Source: an uncultured Muribaculaceae bacterium
GTDB lineage: Bacteria > Bacteroidota > Bacteroidia > Bacteroidales > Muribaculaceae
DNA length: 64,000 nucleotides
NCBI GenBank assembly: GCA_910578095.1
Contig: CAJTOZ010000008.1
Span: 1-64,000 of the forward strand
Reading direction: 5' to 3'
The position numbers and the translations under genes are program-made. The notes under the pieces are model-generated. The model was not told the origin of the DNA, ran no database searches, and saw only the letters and a list, made by a program, of their open reading frames with translations. This document shows, one piece after another, positions 52,001 through 63,212 of this stretch (the first letter of the stretch is position 1; the number at the start of each line of letters is the position of its first letter).

Positions 52001-52896
52001 TCTGCAGGAAGACTTACGGGATATTTCCAGCGCTTGTGGGTCCATAGCCATATCGAGGGCTGCCGGCGGATGGTGGCCTGCAACATGCCTGCATAGGCAT
52101 CTGTGATGGCACCGGCTTCCTCGGCGGCGGCATGTTCGCACACAAGGCGGCACACTATACGGTAATGGCCGCGGGATATGCGCTCCATATCCCAATATAT
52201 TACCGCCGTATCAAGCTTACGCGCCACGGTTTCAGTGCCGGTGATCATGGCCGTGGGATGGTTCAGGAACATCATTACCCGGGTGGGATCGCCATGACTT
52301 GGCTTCTGATCGCTCATGAATCCGGTGATGAAACGTCGGCCATCGCGCCGCAGGCGGATGAGATCGCGGAACACCGTAGCTTTCGGATAGGCCGAGGCCC
52401 CGAAACGCGCACGAATATCAAGCATAAGAGCATCGAACACCTTGTTGTTCAACGGACGGTACACGAAACCGAAGTCGGCATCATCCCCTACCCGCGCAGC
52501 GGTGTGAAGCCCTACCGAAGTGGCCCATTCCCAATTTCCACAATGCGAGAAATACGCCACTATATCACGCCCCTCGGCAAATAGACGGTCTATGAGTTCG
52601 ACGTTGTCGAAATGCATGCGCCGGCGCATCTCCGATGCACTCATCCGCAACAGCTTGACACTTTCCACGGCATTGTCGGCGAAATGGCGATAGAACTGCC
52701 GTTCTATGCGTCGCAATTCTTTTCCGGATTTATCGGGGAACGACGCCTCGAGATTGCCCCGCACTGTGGACAGACGGTAGCGCGCCACATAGCGCAGCAA
52801 CACATACCCTACATCGCTGAACACATACAGGACCCTTAGCGGCAGGCGCGCCATGGCGCCCAGCATTCCTCCGGCAAGTCTTTGGCCCCAGCTCAT
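51997..52896 (-). CDS. Lipid A biosynthesis acyltransferase (LpxL/HtrB family)
   Basis: 299 residues: an N-terminal membrane segment (LPLRVLYVFSDVGYVLLRYVA), then the acyltransferase domain with catalytic HCGNWEW (HxxxxE-type motif, about residue 116) and FMSDQKPSHGDP downstream. It adds a secondary acyl chain to lipid A at the inner membrane. It overlaps the mtaB and GT2 genes by 4 bp each. Confidence 0.9.
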   Translation of the reverse strand: MSWGQRLAGGMLGAMARLPLRVLYVFSDVGYVLLRYVARYRLSTVRGNLEASFPDKSGKELRRIERQFYRHFADNAVESVKLLRMSASEMRRRMHFDNVELIDRLFAEGRDIVAYFSHCGNWEWATSVGLHTAARVGDDADFGFVYRPLNNKVFDALMLDIRARFGASAYPKATVFRDLIRLRRDGRRFITGFMSDQKPSHGDPTRVMMFLNHPTAMITGTETVARKLDTAVIYWDMERISRGHYRIVCRLVCEHAAAEEAGAITDAYAGMLQATIRRQPSIWLWTHKRWKYPVSLPAE

Positions 52897-54212
52897 ACGA
52901 GTGTGCTGTCTTTGAACAATTCTTCGGCCGCATCCATGCCTCCGAGGCGCACGCCCACTATAGTATTGTCGAGAGCAGCCGGCGCGTCAAGCTCCACACG
53001 CAGATAATTGTCGGTGAAGCCGGCCATACGATGGCCCGGGCGAGGATGCTCCAGGAGCACGGGCCGCACCGTGCCCTCGAAAGGAGCAGCAAAAGCCGCA
53101 TACAGCTTCTCGCTCACCGCAAGCATGGTGCGGGTGCGCCTGTGCTTATCGTCGGGACTGACCACCGGCGTTATTTCAAGAGCTCGTGTGCCCGGACGCT
53201 CGCTGTACGTGAACACATGCAGACGCGACACCGGCAACGATGCCACAAAATCCCGCGAGCGGGCAAAACGCTCTTCTGTCTCCCCGCGTGCACCCACAAT
53301 CAGGTCGACACCTATGAAGGCATGGGGCATGGCCGCCTTTATGCGTTCCATCTTGTGGCGAAAAAGAGCCGTATCGTAGTGACGGCGCATGAGCGCGAGC
53401 ACCTCATCATCGCCGCTTTGCAGCGGCACATGGAAATGGGGCATGAAGCGGCGCGAGCCGGCCACGAAGTCAATGATTTCATCGGTCAGCAGATTGGGCT
53501 CGATGCTGGATATGCGATAACGTTCTATACCATCCACATTGTCGAGCGCACGGCATAGGTCAAGGAAGTTGTCGGAACGCCCCTTTCCGAAATCGCCGAT
53601 GTTCACACCCGTTATCACTATCTCTTTACCCCCTTCGGCCGCTACTCCGCGTGCCTGCTCCACGAGCTGCTCGATGGTGCCGGAACGCGATCGCCCGCGT
53701 GCTGCCGGTATTGTACAGTAGCTGCACCAATAGTCGCAGCCATCCTGCACTTTAAGGAAGTAGCGCGTACGGTCGCCGCGGGAACAGGACGGGGAGAACT
53801 CGCGTATGTCGCGCGACGGACGCACAAAGGTGCGTGCTTCGCGGTCGCGGCTCCAGGCGTCCACAAAATCGGCGATATCCAGCTTACGGTCCATTCCGGC
53901 CACTATCTCCACACCGGGCAGGGACGCCACTTCATCGCTTTTAAGTTGTGCATAGCAGCCTGTCACAATAATAGCCGCACCTGGATGGCGGCGATGGAGC
54001 GAGCGTATGGTCTGGCGGCATTTCTTATCGGCAAGTTCCGTCACGCTGCAGGTATTGACAACAATGAAATCGGGAGCTTCGCCGGGAGTGGCGCGACGCA
54101 CACCATGCTCGGCAAGGATACCGGCCACGGTGGATGTCTCCGCAAAATTCAGTTTACACCCAAAGGTATGGAACAGGGCCGTGCGTGTGCCGAAAGTGCT
54201 ATGGTCAATCAT
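52893..54212 (-). CDS. mtaB: tRNA (N6-L-threonylcarbamoyladenosine-C2) methylthiotransferase MtaB
   Basis: 439 residues of a MiaB-like radical SAM enzyme. TFGCKLNFAETSTVAG (N-terminal UPF0004 cluster), then C-x3-C-x2-C in GCDYWCSYC (159, 163, 166), SGDDEVLALMRRHYD and a TRAM-like end. It adds a methylthio group to t6A37 of tRNA. Start GCKLN without the Q of MiaB favours MtaB. It overlaps the DegT gene by 4 bp. Confidence 0.93.
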   Translation of the reverse strand: MIDHSTFGTRTALFHTFGCKLNFAETSTVAGILAEHGVRRATPGEAPDFIVVNTCSVTELADKKCRQTIRSLHRRHPGAAIIVTGCYAQLKSDEVASLPGVEIVAGMDRKLDIADFVDAWSRDREARTFVRPSRDIREFSPSCSRGDRTRYFLKVQDGCDYWCSYCTIPAARGRSRSGTIEQLVEQARGVAAEGGKEIVITGVNIGDFGKGRSDNFLDLCRALDNVDGIERYRISSIEPNLLTDEIIDFVAGSRRFMPHFHVPLQSGDDEVLALMRRHYDTALFRHKMERIKAAMPHAFIGVDLIVGARGETEERFARSRDFVASLPVSRLHVFTYSERPGTRALEITPVVSPDDKHRRTRTMLAVSEKLYAAFAAPFEGTVRPVLLEHPRPGHRMAGFTDNYLRVELDAPAALDNTIVGVRLGGMDAAEELFKDSTLV

Positions 54213-55348
54213 GATTCCTTGTAATCGTTAATAATGCGGGCTATCTCGCATGCATCGTCCACAGATGTGCACGACGATATGGGCAGACACAGTAGCGTGC
54301 GTGCCTGCTCATCGGTGAAAGGCGCCTCTGTGTGGCCATACTGTGCTGCATAGCACGGCTGAAGGTATGGAGGCACGGGATAGTTGATATCCGTGTGCAC
54401 ACCGTGTGCCAAAAGGTAGTCCCGGAAAGCATCGCGGCGGGGAGTGCGCACCACAAACTGATGCCACACACACTCTCTGCCCACGGCTGCCGCAGGCAGA
54501 GACACCGCTGCATTGCGTATGGTGCGCATGTAGGCGGCGGCTACATCCATACGGGCACCGTTCACGACATCCGTGTAAGGGAGCTTCACGGCAAGTACCG
54601 CTGCCTGAAGAGGGTCAAGACGGCAATTAAAGCCTGCATATATATTATGATAACGGCGGTCGCTTCCATAATTTGCAAGCGCACGCACTGCGGCGGCCAA
54701 AGCGGCGTCGTCGGTAGTGACGGCGCCGGCATCGCCAAGCGCACCGATATTCTTTGTAGGATAAAAGCTGAACGCAGCGGCATGCCCGAGCGACCCTGTA
54801 CGGCACGATGGATTGAACAGGCCGCATTCCGAACCGCAGGCTCCTATGGCCTGGGCATTATCCTCCACGACTATCAGATCGCGCTCCACAGCTATAGCCT
54901 TCAACTCGGCATTCCAACACACGCGCCCATATAGATGCACGGGAAGCATCGCCCTCGTGCGTGGAGATAATGCATTGCGGACAGCATCGGCCGACATAAG
55001 GGAAGTGTCGGGATCGATATCAACAAACACGGGCTTAAGGTCCGAATCCGTAACCGCAAGCACTGAGGCTACATAGGTGTTGGCAGGCACCAGCACCTCG
55101 TCGCCGGCATGCAGACGCCCGAGTTGAATGAGCGCCCGGAAAATCATGCGCATGGCGTCCAATCCATTGCTCACGCCTATGGCATGAGCCGTACCGGTCT
55201 GTTCGGCCAGCAAATGCTCAAACCTCTCTACCTCAGGCCCGCCGATATAGCGTCCCGACAATGCCACACGGTCGAGGGCCGCACGTATTTCGGGCATGAA
55301 CGGGCTATTGACAGTACCTAAATCAAGAAATGGATAATTCTTACTCAT
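54209..55348 (-). CDS. DegT/DnrJ/EryC1/StrS sugar aminotransferase
   Basis: 379 residues: VPANTYVASVLAVTDSDLKPVFVDID (substrate loop), PVHLYGRVCWNAELKAIA, VVEDNAQAIGAC, and the PLP lysine K199 in FSFYPTKNIGALGDAGAV. These enzymes aminate keto-sugars for surface polysaccharides. It stands at the head of a run with mtaB, a lipid A acyltransferase and a GT2, all overlapping, which suggests a sugar destined for LPS. A TAAATTCG-like element lies upstream. Confidence 0.9.
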   Translation of the reverse strand: MSKNYPFLDLGTVNSPFMPEIRAALDRVALSGRYIGGPEVERFEHLLAEQTGTAHAIGVSNGLDAMRMIFRALIQLGRLHAGDEVLVPANTYVASVLAVTDSDLKPVFVDIDPDTSLMSADAVRNALSPRTRAMLPVHLYGRVCWNAELKAIAVERDLIVVEDNAQAIGACGSECGLFNPSCRTGSLGHAAAFSFYPTKNIGALGDAGAVTTDDAALAAAVRALANYGSDRRYHNIYAGFNCRLDPLQAAVLAVKLPYTDVVNGARMDVAAAYMRTIRNAAVSLPAAAVGRECVWHQFVVRTPRRDAFRDYLLAHGVHTDINYPVPPYLQPCYAAQYGHTEAPFTDEQARTLLCLPISSCTSVDDACEIARIINDYKES

Positions 55349-55396
55349 CTATGATGATTTTATTTGCGAATTTACGAATTTTTCACGACAAATCCG

Positions 55397-55404
55397 TATC
55401 TTTG
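55397..55404 (+). promoter_or_regulatory. -7 element of the lipoprotein-ABC-umuC operon
   Basis: TATCTTTG matches TAnnTTTG 38 nt before the ATG at 55443. A TTTG lies 30 bp upstream, farther than usual. Confidence 0.55.
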
Positions 55405-55442
55405 CCATTAATCTTACTCATATAAATACGCGACACACTATT

Positions 55443-56903
55443 ATGAAAATGCACAACACGCTTTTGGCGACGCTTATTTTTGCGTTTGCACTTACGTTGG
55501 GTTCCTGCTCCGGAAGCGGAGACGACATACTGGCCACTATTCCCGCTGATGCGTCCATGATAGAGCATATAGATGCCGAGGCCATCATCGGAAGCGCCGG
55601 CTGCATAAAAAAAGACGGAAAATGGGAGCTCGGCGGCACTCTTGACCGGTTGTGCGAATCGCTCAACTCAGAAGAGCGGGACAATATCGAAGGAACGCTG
55701 GCTGCGCTACCGGTGGTGGATGCCGGCAACATCTATTTCTACACCTACCGCAACCACGGTTTCGTGACCTGTCTCGTCAACCACCCCACAGTATTGGCCG
55801 AAGCCCTCGAGACGCATCTGGGGCGCCCCGACAAAGTCGGAGGTTTCAAGGTGTATGAAGATAAAATAGCCCTGCGCGGCAATCAGGCATGGCTGTCCGA
55901 CGATATCGATGCGCTCGCCGATGCATTGAAATCAGCCGAAAGCAAATCGGTGGCCGATAACAAAGACTTGGTCAAAGCCCTCGAACTCAATGGCGCCTCG
56001 TTCACATGCGTGATAAATCCGGCCTCCGTGATAGCAGCCAATCCCTACCTCGCCATTTCACAATCCTCCGCTGACGGATTTCTCTATAATTTAGCGGCCA
56101 TCTCCGGTACGCTGAAAGAAAATAAAATCGAAGGCAACGCCTACTCTTTCACTACCGACGGAGAAAAAATAAGCATGGCAGATATCCTGGGACCAATAGA
56201 CGACAAATTCACCAACTATCTTCCCGACAACACTCTGATAGCCTACGCTTTCGGCAAAATCAACAACCAATGGCTTGAGAAATATGCGGAAGCCACAGGC
56301 ATGAGAGGCATCGGTGCCGTCAAGAAATATTTTGACGCCGTAAACGGAACCGGCGCAATAGCCATCGCTCCCCCGACAAAATTCGACAATATATTGAAAC
56401 TTTCGGAGTGGACCGCGACCATAGCCGTTCAATACGACAAAGGCACCGCCGACCAACTCATTGAGCTCGCTGCATCTCTCGAGACACACGGCATGAAAGT
56501 GGAACTGCTTTCCGACCAGCTTTGCGTATCGGTGCCTGGAGGCATTGGCCTGCTGAACCCTGCCAACTTTTTCATCGGCTACTTCGACGGAATGCTTATC
56601 GCCTCCACGCGCCGCATAGAAAAGAAAAGCGACAGCAAGCTCGGACACTACTTCAATGGTTATTCCGCAGCAGGATTCATCAGCCTGCCTGCCGACGGCG
56701 ATATAGTAAAAGGCTTCGGAGCACCATTCGGACTGAAGGGTACCGTAGTATCGACAGATAAGGACACTCATGGCGTTCTGGAACTGGAAGGCAGCAACAA
56801 GCCTTTTGTAGAGAGCCTGATCAGTGCTTTCACCGACGATGCTTTCCAGCGCAAGGCCATTGAAACCATAGGTCAGCTGCAGGAGCAGGAAAACGAACAA
56901 TGA
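55443..56903 (+). CDS. DUF4836-like lipoprotein
   Basis: 486 residues with lipobox LGSC. The mature part begins DDILATIPADASMIEHIDAEAI, a phrase typical of DUF4836 and similar Bacteroidales lipoproteins, and is a repeated alpha/beta pattern with VGGFKVYED and FFIGYFDGMLIASTRR. Function is unknown. It overlaps the ABC ATPase gene by 4 bp and so may be the outer-membrane or periplasmic partner of that transporter. Confidence 0.75.
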   Translation: MKMHNTLLATLIFAFALTLGSCSGSGDDILATIPADASMIEHIDAEAIIGSAGCIKKDGKWELGGTLDRLCESLNSEERDNIEGTLAALPVVDAGNIYFYTYRNHGFVTCLVNHPTVLAEALETHLGRPDKVGGFKVYEDKIALRGNQAWLSDDIDALADALKSAESKSVADNKDLVKALELNGASFTCVINPASVIAANPYLAISQSSADGFLYNLAAISGTLKENKIEGNAYSFTTDGEKISMADILGPIDDKFTNYLPDNTLIAYAFGKINNQWLEKYAEATGMRGIGAVKKYFDAVNGTGAIAIAPPTKFDNILKLSEWTATIAVQYDKGTADQLIELAASLETHGMKVELLSDQLCVSVPGGIGLLNPANFFIGYFDGMLIASTRRIEKKSDSKLGHYFNGYSAAGFISLPADGDIVKGFGAPFGLKGTVVSTDKDTHGVLELEGSNKPFVESLISAFTDDAFQRKAIETIGQLQEQENEQ

Positions 56904-57559
56904 TAACAGAAATCACACTCTCCGGAGTGCTTCCGGCTGTCTTTGCCGGCATGGCCGGAGAAGAACCGATGTGCAACTCGCAGGTGTGGCTGCATGATGT
57001 ACGGCTGCAACGTGGCCGACGCTATATCATCCATGCCGAGAGCGGCACGGGCAAATCGTCGCTGTGCAGCTTCATATACGGCAACCGCCGGGACTACTCC
57101 GGGACAATACTGTTCGACGGTATCGACATACGCACACTCGGAATCAACGGTTGGTGCGATGTCCGCCGAAGCGCTATCGCGTTGCTTCCACAAGAGATGC
57201 GACTGTTTCCGGAGCTTACGGTGATGGAAAATATCGAGCTGAAAAATTCACTCACCGGATTCCGCTCCTCCGACGAAATCCACCGTATGCTGGCCGAACT
57301 TGAGATCGAAAACAAAGCCGACACTCCCGCCGGACTGCTATCGATAGGCCAGCAGCAACGTGTGGCGTTGGTGCGCACGCTGTGTCAGCCGTTTGACTTC
57401 GTGCTGCTTGATGAACCGGTAAGCCATCTCGACGTCCGCAACAATGCCATCGCAGCTGAAATGGTACAGCGGGAGGCCGACAAACAGGGCGCGGCCATAA
57501 TAGCAACCTCCGTGGGCAACCATCTGTCTCTTACCGATTACACCTCCATAAAGCTATGA
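56900..57559 (+). CDS. ABC transporter ATP-binding protein (LolD/FtsE-like)
   Basis: 219 residues: Walker A HAESGTGKSSLCSFIYG, RRSAIALLPQEMRLFPELTVMENIELKN, a degenerate signature LLSIGQQQRVALVRTL (SIGQQQ in place of LSGGQ) and Walker B FVLLDEPVSHLD. Size and position before an FtsX-type permease fit the LolD/MacB class. The altered signature is notable. It lies between the lipoprotein and permease genes with 4-bp overlaps. Confidence 0.85.
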   Translation: MITEITLSGVLPAVFAGMAGEEPMCNSQVWLHDVRLQRGRRYIIHAESGTGKSSLCSFIYGNRRDYSGTILFDGIDIRTLGINGWCDVRRSAIALLPQEMRLFPELTVMENIELKNSLTGFRSSDEIHRMLAELEIENKADTPAGLLSIGQQQRVALVRTLCQPFDFVLLDEPVSHLDVRNNAIAAEMVQREADKQGAAIIATSVGNHLSLTDYTSIKL

Positions 57560-58767
57560 ACAGGCACGGCAAAACAAGTGCCGGTATTGTGCGCCGGCTG
57601 CTGAGACGCAATGTGAGCGCGGTTCAGATCATAGGCTACGCTTTTGCCTCATTGGTAGGATTGACCATAGTACTGACCGCCATACAATTTTACCTCGATG
57701 CATCCGGGGTGTTCACCTCCCGCGACGCTGGCGCCTTGCAGCGTGACTACCTTGTAGTGTCCAAGCAAATAGGCCTCACCGACCGCACCACCGGATTCAC
57801 CGATGAAGAGATCGCCGACCTGGCGGCCCAGCCATGGGTCAATGCCACCGGCGCCTTCACGGCTTCAAGATTCAAAGCGGCTATTGGTGTGGATTTTGCC
57901 GGACGGGGTATGTCGACCGAGACATTTTTCGAAAGCATTCCTGACCAATTTTTCGATCAGTTGCCCACCGACTGGTATTTTGACACTTCGCTTGGCGAAG
58001 CCGGAGATGTACCCATAGTACTGTCACGCGATTATCTGGCGCTGTATAATTTCGGTTTCGCATCCACCCGCGGCCTCCCCACCCTGCGCGAAAGCGAGAT
58101 AAGCAAAATACCGCTGACCGTGGCTATCCGAGGCTATGACGGGCACACTGTGCGCATGCGCGGCCATGTGGCAGGCTTTTCCTCGCGCATCAACACCATA
58201 GCCGTACCTGAGGACTTCATGGCGTGGGCCAATGCACGCTTCGGCACTCCGGGAGGAGACACCGCTCCATCGCGCCTCGTGCTGGAAGTCAACACACCTG
58301 GCGACCCGGCAATAGCCCAATACATGCGGCGGCACTCGCTCGACATAGCCGGAGATAAGATGGACAATGGCACCGCAGCATATTTCCTGCGGGTGGTCAC
58401 TGGCGTAGTGATAGCTGTTGGAGCGGTAATCTCCCTTCTGTCATTTTTTATCCTTATGCTGAGCATATTCCTTCTCCTGCAAAAGAATCGGGGAAAACTG
58501 CAGCGCCTGATGCTGCTCGGATATTCGCCGGACGATGTTGCTCGCCCGTATATCACCCTTATACTGACAGTCAACGCCACAGTTCTCGTTTTGTCCTGCG
58601 CCGTTGCATGGGGCGCATCTGCGATGTGGAGCGATGCCCTGCGCACAATCGGTGCCGAACCGGCATCGCCGGCCACAGCTTTCGCCACAGGTTTTATAGT
58701 AATGGGTGCGGTTTCCGCTATAAACATAGTGTCGGTGCGCCGCCGCATGCGTAAGGATTTCCGATGA
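57556..58767 (+). CDS. FtsX-like ABC transporter permease
   Basis: 403 residues: one N-terminal membrane helix (SAVQIIGYAFASLVGLTIVL), a periplasmic region with ASTRGLPTLRESEISKIPL, and three C-terminal helices (about 273-303, 326-350, 373-393). This is the MacB/LolE-type layout. With the ATPase before it and the lipoprotein it probably moves a lipid or peptide out of the inner membrane. It overlaps the Y-family polymerase gene by 4 bp, an unexpected neighbour. Confidence 0.82.
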   Translation: MNRHGKTSAGIVRRLLRRNVSAVQIIGYAFASLVGLTIVLTAIQFYLDASGVFTSRDAGALQRDYLVVSKQIGLTDRTTGFTDEEIADLAAQPWVNATGAFTASRFKAAIGVDFAGRGMSTETFFESIPDQFFDQLPTDWYFDTSLGEAGDVPIVLSRDYLALYNFGFASTRGLPTLRESEISKIPLTVAIRGYDGHTVRMRGHVAGFSSRINTIAVPEDFMAWANARFGTPGGDTAPSRLVLEVNTPGDPAIAQYMRRHSLDIAGDKMDNGTAAYFLRVVTGVVIAVGAVISLLSFFILMLSIFLLLQKNRGKLQRLMLLGYSPDDVARPYITLILTVNATVLVLSCAVAWGASAMWSDALRTIGAEPASPATAFATGFIVMGAVSAINIVSVRRRMRKDFR

Positions 58768-60053
58768 TCGGACTGATAGACTGCAACAACTTTTTTGTGT
58801 CGTGCGAACGGGTGCACTCGCCTGAGCTGCGGTCGCCACGGCCCGTTGTCGTGCTGAGCAACAACGACGGGTGTGCCGTAGCATTGAGCAACGAAGCCAA
58901 GGCACTCGGTCTGAAGCGCGGCGATCCCTATTTCAAGATAAGACATATTTGCGACCGCCACAATGTGGCGGTGGTGTCGGGCAACCACCGCATGTACAGC
59001 GACATATCCGCAAAAGTGATGTCAACGATACGCGATGTCGTGGCCGACATTCACGTCTATTCCGTGGATGAGTGCTTCATCGACATGAACACATGGCGCG
59101 ACAGCGACAGCCTGCTGGCGGTGGGGCGCAGTGTAGTGGATCGCGTAATGGCCGACACCGGCATACCCACATCGCTGGGTATAGCTCCGTCCATGACTCT
59201 CGCGAAAGTGGCATCGCGCTTTGCGAAAAAATTTTCCGGCTACCGCTCCGTGTGCCTTATCGATAACGACAGCAAACGCCGCAAGGCTCTGTCCATGACC
59301 GACATATCCGAGATATGGGGAATAGGACGCCGGTTGTCGAGGCGCCTTCTGCCAATGGGCTACGACACGGCATTGAAATTTGCCGACATAGCAAAAGCCG
59401 ATGTCGAACGCTCCTTTGCCATACCCCTGCAGCGAACATGGCGCGAACTCAACGGAGAAGCGTGCATAGGATTTGACGAACATTCCGAGCCTAAGAGGAA
59501 GCAAATGCAAGCAACACGCAGCTTTGCCAGAAACATCACCGAACCGGAACCGCTTGAGCAAGCCATGACAGCATTTGCGGCCATCATAGGCCGCAAACTG
59601 CGCATGCAACATTCCTGTGCGATATCTGTGGGAGTGTTCATACAGACCAACCGCTTCCGCGACGACCTGCCGCAATACCGCAACGAACATCATATACGTC
59701 TGGACGAACCTGTTTCTGACGATATGCACCTTGCGGCAGCCGCACAGAAATGTCTGCGCGCCATCTACCGACACGGCTACGGCTACAAACGTGCCGGCAT
59801 GCTTGTGCTTGAGACCGTGGACGAGAGTGCAGCCCAACCATCTTTATTCATTCCTCCGGAACAGCGCGACAAATGCCGCCGGCTGATGCAGGCTGTCGAC
59901 AGCATCAACGAGCGCGAGGGCAAGCGCGATTGCGTGCATCTGGGTTCATACGCGCCATTATCGGCGCTGGTGCGCCGAGAGCACGCTACAGAAGCCGACG
60001 AAGGCCCTGTGTCCGGATTCACCCATCCGCCATGCTCTACGAAAGCCCCATAG
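58764..60053 (+). CDS. Y-family translesion DNA polymerase (UmuC-like)
   Basis: 429 residues. MIGLIDCNNFFVSCERV (D6), SNNDGCAVALSNEAKALG, YSVDECFIDM with D102 and E103, and SLGIAPSMTLAKVASRFAKK are the catalytic palm signatures of UmuC; the rest holds thumb, little-finger and C-terminal parts. It copies past DNA lesions. No umuD-like gene is beside it, so it may act alone or with a distant UmuD. It overlaps the permease by 4 bp and ogt by 22 bp. Confidence 0.92.
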   Translation: MIGLIDCNNFFVSCERVHSPELRSPRPVVVLSNNDGCAVALSNEAKALGLKRGDPYFKIRHICDRHNVAVVSGNHRMYSDISAKVMSTIRDVVADIHVYSVDECFIDMNTWRDSDSLLAVGRSVVDRVMADTGIPTSLGIAPSMTLAKVASRFAKKFSGYRSVCLIDNDSKRRKALSMTDISEIWGIGRRLSRRLLPMGYDTALKFADIAKADVERSFAIPLQRTWRELNGEACIGFDEHSEPKRKQMQATRSFARNITEPEPLEQAMTAFAAIIGRKLRMQHSCAISVGVFIQTNRFRDDLPQYRNEHHIRLDEPVSDDMHLAAAAQKCLRAIYRHGYGYKRAGMLVLETVDESAAQPSLFIPPEQRDKCRRLMQAVDSINEREGKRDCVHLGSYAPLSALVRREHATEADEGPVSGFTHPPCSTKAP

Positions 60054-60472
60054 GATTGCTGTGCATCGAAAGCGACGGCACAGCGCTGCGCAGGTTATAC
60101 CTGTGCACAGACGGTCATGATACCGGAATAAACGATCATCTGGAAATTGCCACCGCCACATGGCTCGACGCCTATTTTTCCCGCCGGCCATTGCCACCGC
60201 TGCCGGCCGTGCGCGCCGAGGGTTCGCCATTCAGAAAGCGCGTGTGGGCGGAGATGAGCCGTATAGCCTATGGCCACACCATGAGCTATGGCGAGCTGGC
60301 GCGTCGTGTACATTCCTCGGCGCGGGCCATCGGAGGAGCCGTGGGCGCCAACCCCGTGGCCATAATCCTTCCATGCCACCGCGTCATAGCTGCCGATGGC
60401 TCAATTGGAGGCTACGCCTACGGCCAGGATGCAAAACGCACCCTTCTCGAATTGGAGAAAGATGCGTTATAA
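60032..60472 (+). CDS. ogt: Methylated-DNA--protein-cysteine methyltransferase
   Basis: 146 residues from the ATG at 60032, which lies inside the end of the polymerase gene. SPFRKRVWAEMSRIAYGHTMSYGELA is the helix-turn-helix, and NPVAIILPCHRVIAADGSIGGYA contains the alkyl-acceptor Cys115 in PCHR. It repairs O6-alkylguanine in one suicide transfer. Lacking a long N-terminal Ada domain, it is Ogt-type. The overlap with umuC means the two repair genes are co-expressed. Confidence 0.93.
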   Translation: MLYESPIGLLCIESDGTALRRLYLCTDGHDTGINDHLEIATATWLDAYFSRRPLPPLPAVRAEGSPFRKRVWAEMSRIAYGHTMSYGELARRVHSSARAIGGAVGANPVAIILPCHRVIAADGSIGGYAYGQDAKRTLLELEKDAL

Positions 60473-60492
60473 ATACTGTGCCGGGACTGTCG

Positions 60493-60933
60493 TCAGTCTA
60501 TCTCAATAAGCGTGCCGTCGGGTGCAAACGTAAGGTCGACACCGCTTACGAGATCCACTTCGTAGCCACGATAGTCTCGTGATATTTCATTTATGCCATC
60601 GTTAGGGAAGTAATTGACCACGTACTCCGAGATCACTGCAGGAGCAATACCGTCGGGAATCGTGCGTCCGTCGGGTGCATCCACATCGGTCCACTCGCCT
60701 ATGGCATCGAACTCCACTTCGTAGCCGTTGGTGAAAGTGACCTTGTACTCGGTGTCGCCGTGCTTACCTTCCTTTTCCACGCGCTTCACCTCATAGCCGG
60801 AGAAATATTGTGCGAGAAACGTCTGAGCCGACTCCGGAAGCTGAATGGGGTTGATGGGCTCGTCATCGTCGGAACATGCGCATACGGCCGCGGTAAGGAG
60901 CGTGACAAGGGAGATAAAAATAAATTTCTTCAT
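60493..60933 (-). CDS. PepSY-like lipoprotein
   Basis: 146 residues with lipobox (AVCAC) and an acidic linker DDDEPINP. The mature part has two repeats of a PepSY-like (DUF2874) alpha/beta unit: LPESAQTFLAQYFSGYEVKRVEKE, TEYKVTFTNGYEVEFDAIGEW, then IAPAVISEYVVNYFPNDGINEISRD and GVDLTFAPDGTLIEID. Such proteins are small envelope proteins of unknown role in Bacteroidales. It is convergent with ogt. Confidence 0.85.
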   Translation of the reverse strand: MKKFIFISLVTLLTAAVCACSDDDEPINPIQLPESAQTFLAQYFSGYEVKRVEKEGKHGDTEYKVTFTNGYEVEFDAIGEWTDVDAPDGRTIPDGIAPAVISEYVVNYFPNDGINEISRDYRGYEVDLVSGVDLTFAPDGTLIEID

Positions 60934-61007
60934 AACAATAGTTTTCTACGTTTGATTAACCTATCATCATTAACAAGCGGAGCCTGCATTTGGTTCGCCA
61001 AGCGATA

Positions 61008-61042
61008 GAAAAGACGGCGACAAAAAATGTCGCCGTCTTTTC
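61008..61042 (-). terminator. Terminator of mutB
   Basis: GAAAAGACGGCGACA (61008-61022) and TGTCGCCGTCTTTTC (61028-61042) form a perfect 15-bp stem with a 5-nt loop, 24 bp past the mutB stop. The T-rich arm gives a run suited to intrinsic termination on the minus strand. Confidence 0.9.
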
Positions 61043-61065
61043 ATAAGATGGGAAAGGAACCCGGA

Positions 61066-63204
<2,139 letters not shown>

Positions 63205-63212
63205 AGCCGGGC

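Noticed and set aside
58764..60053. SOS-type umuDC operon
   Set aside because: No umuD-like gene adjoins the polymerase and no LexA-like operator was recognised upstream of 55443.
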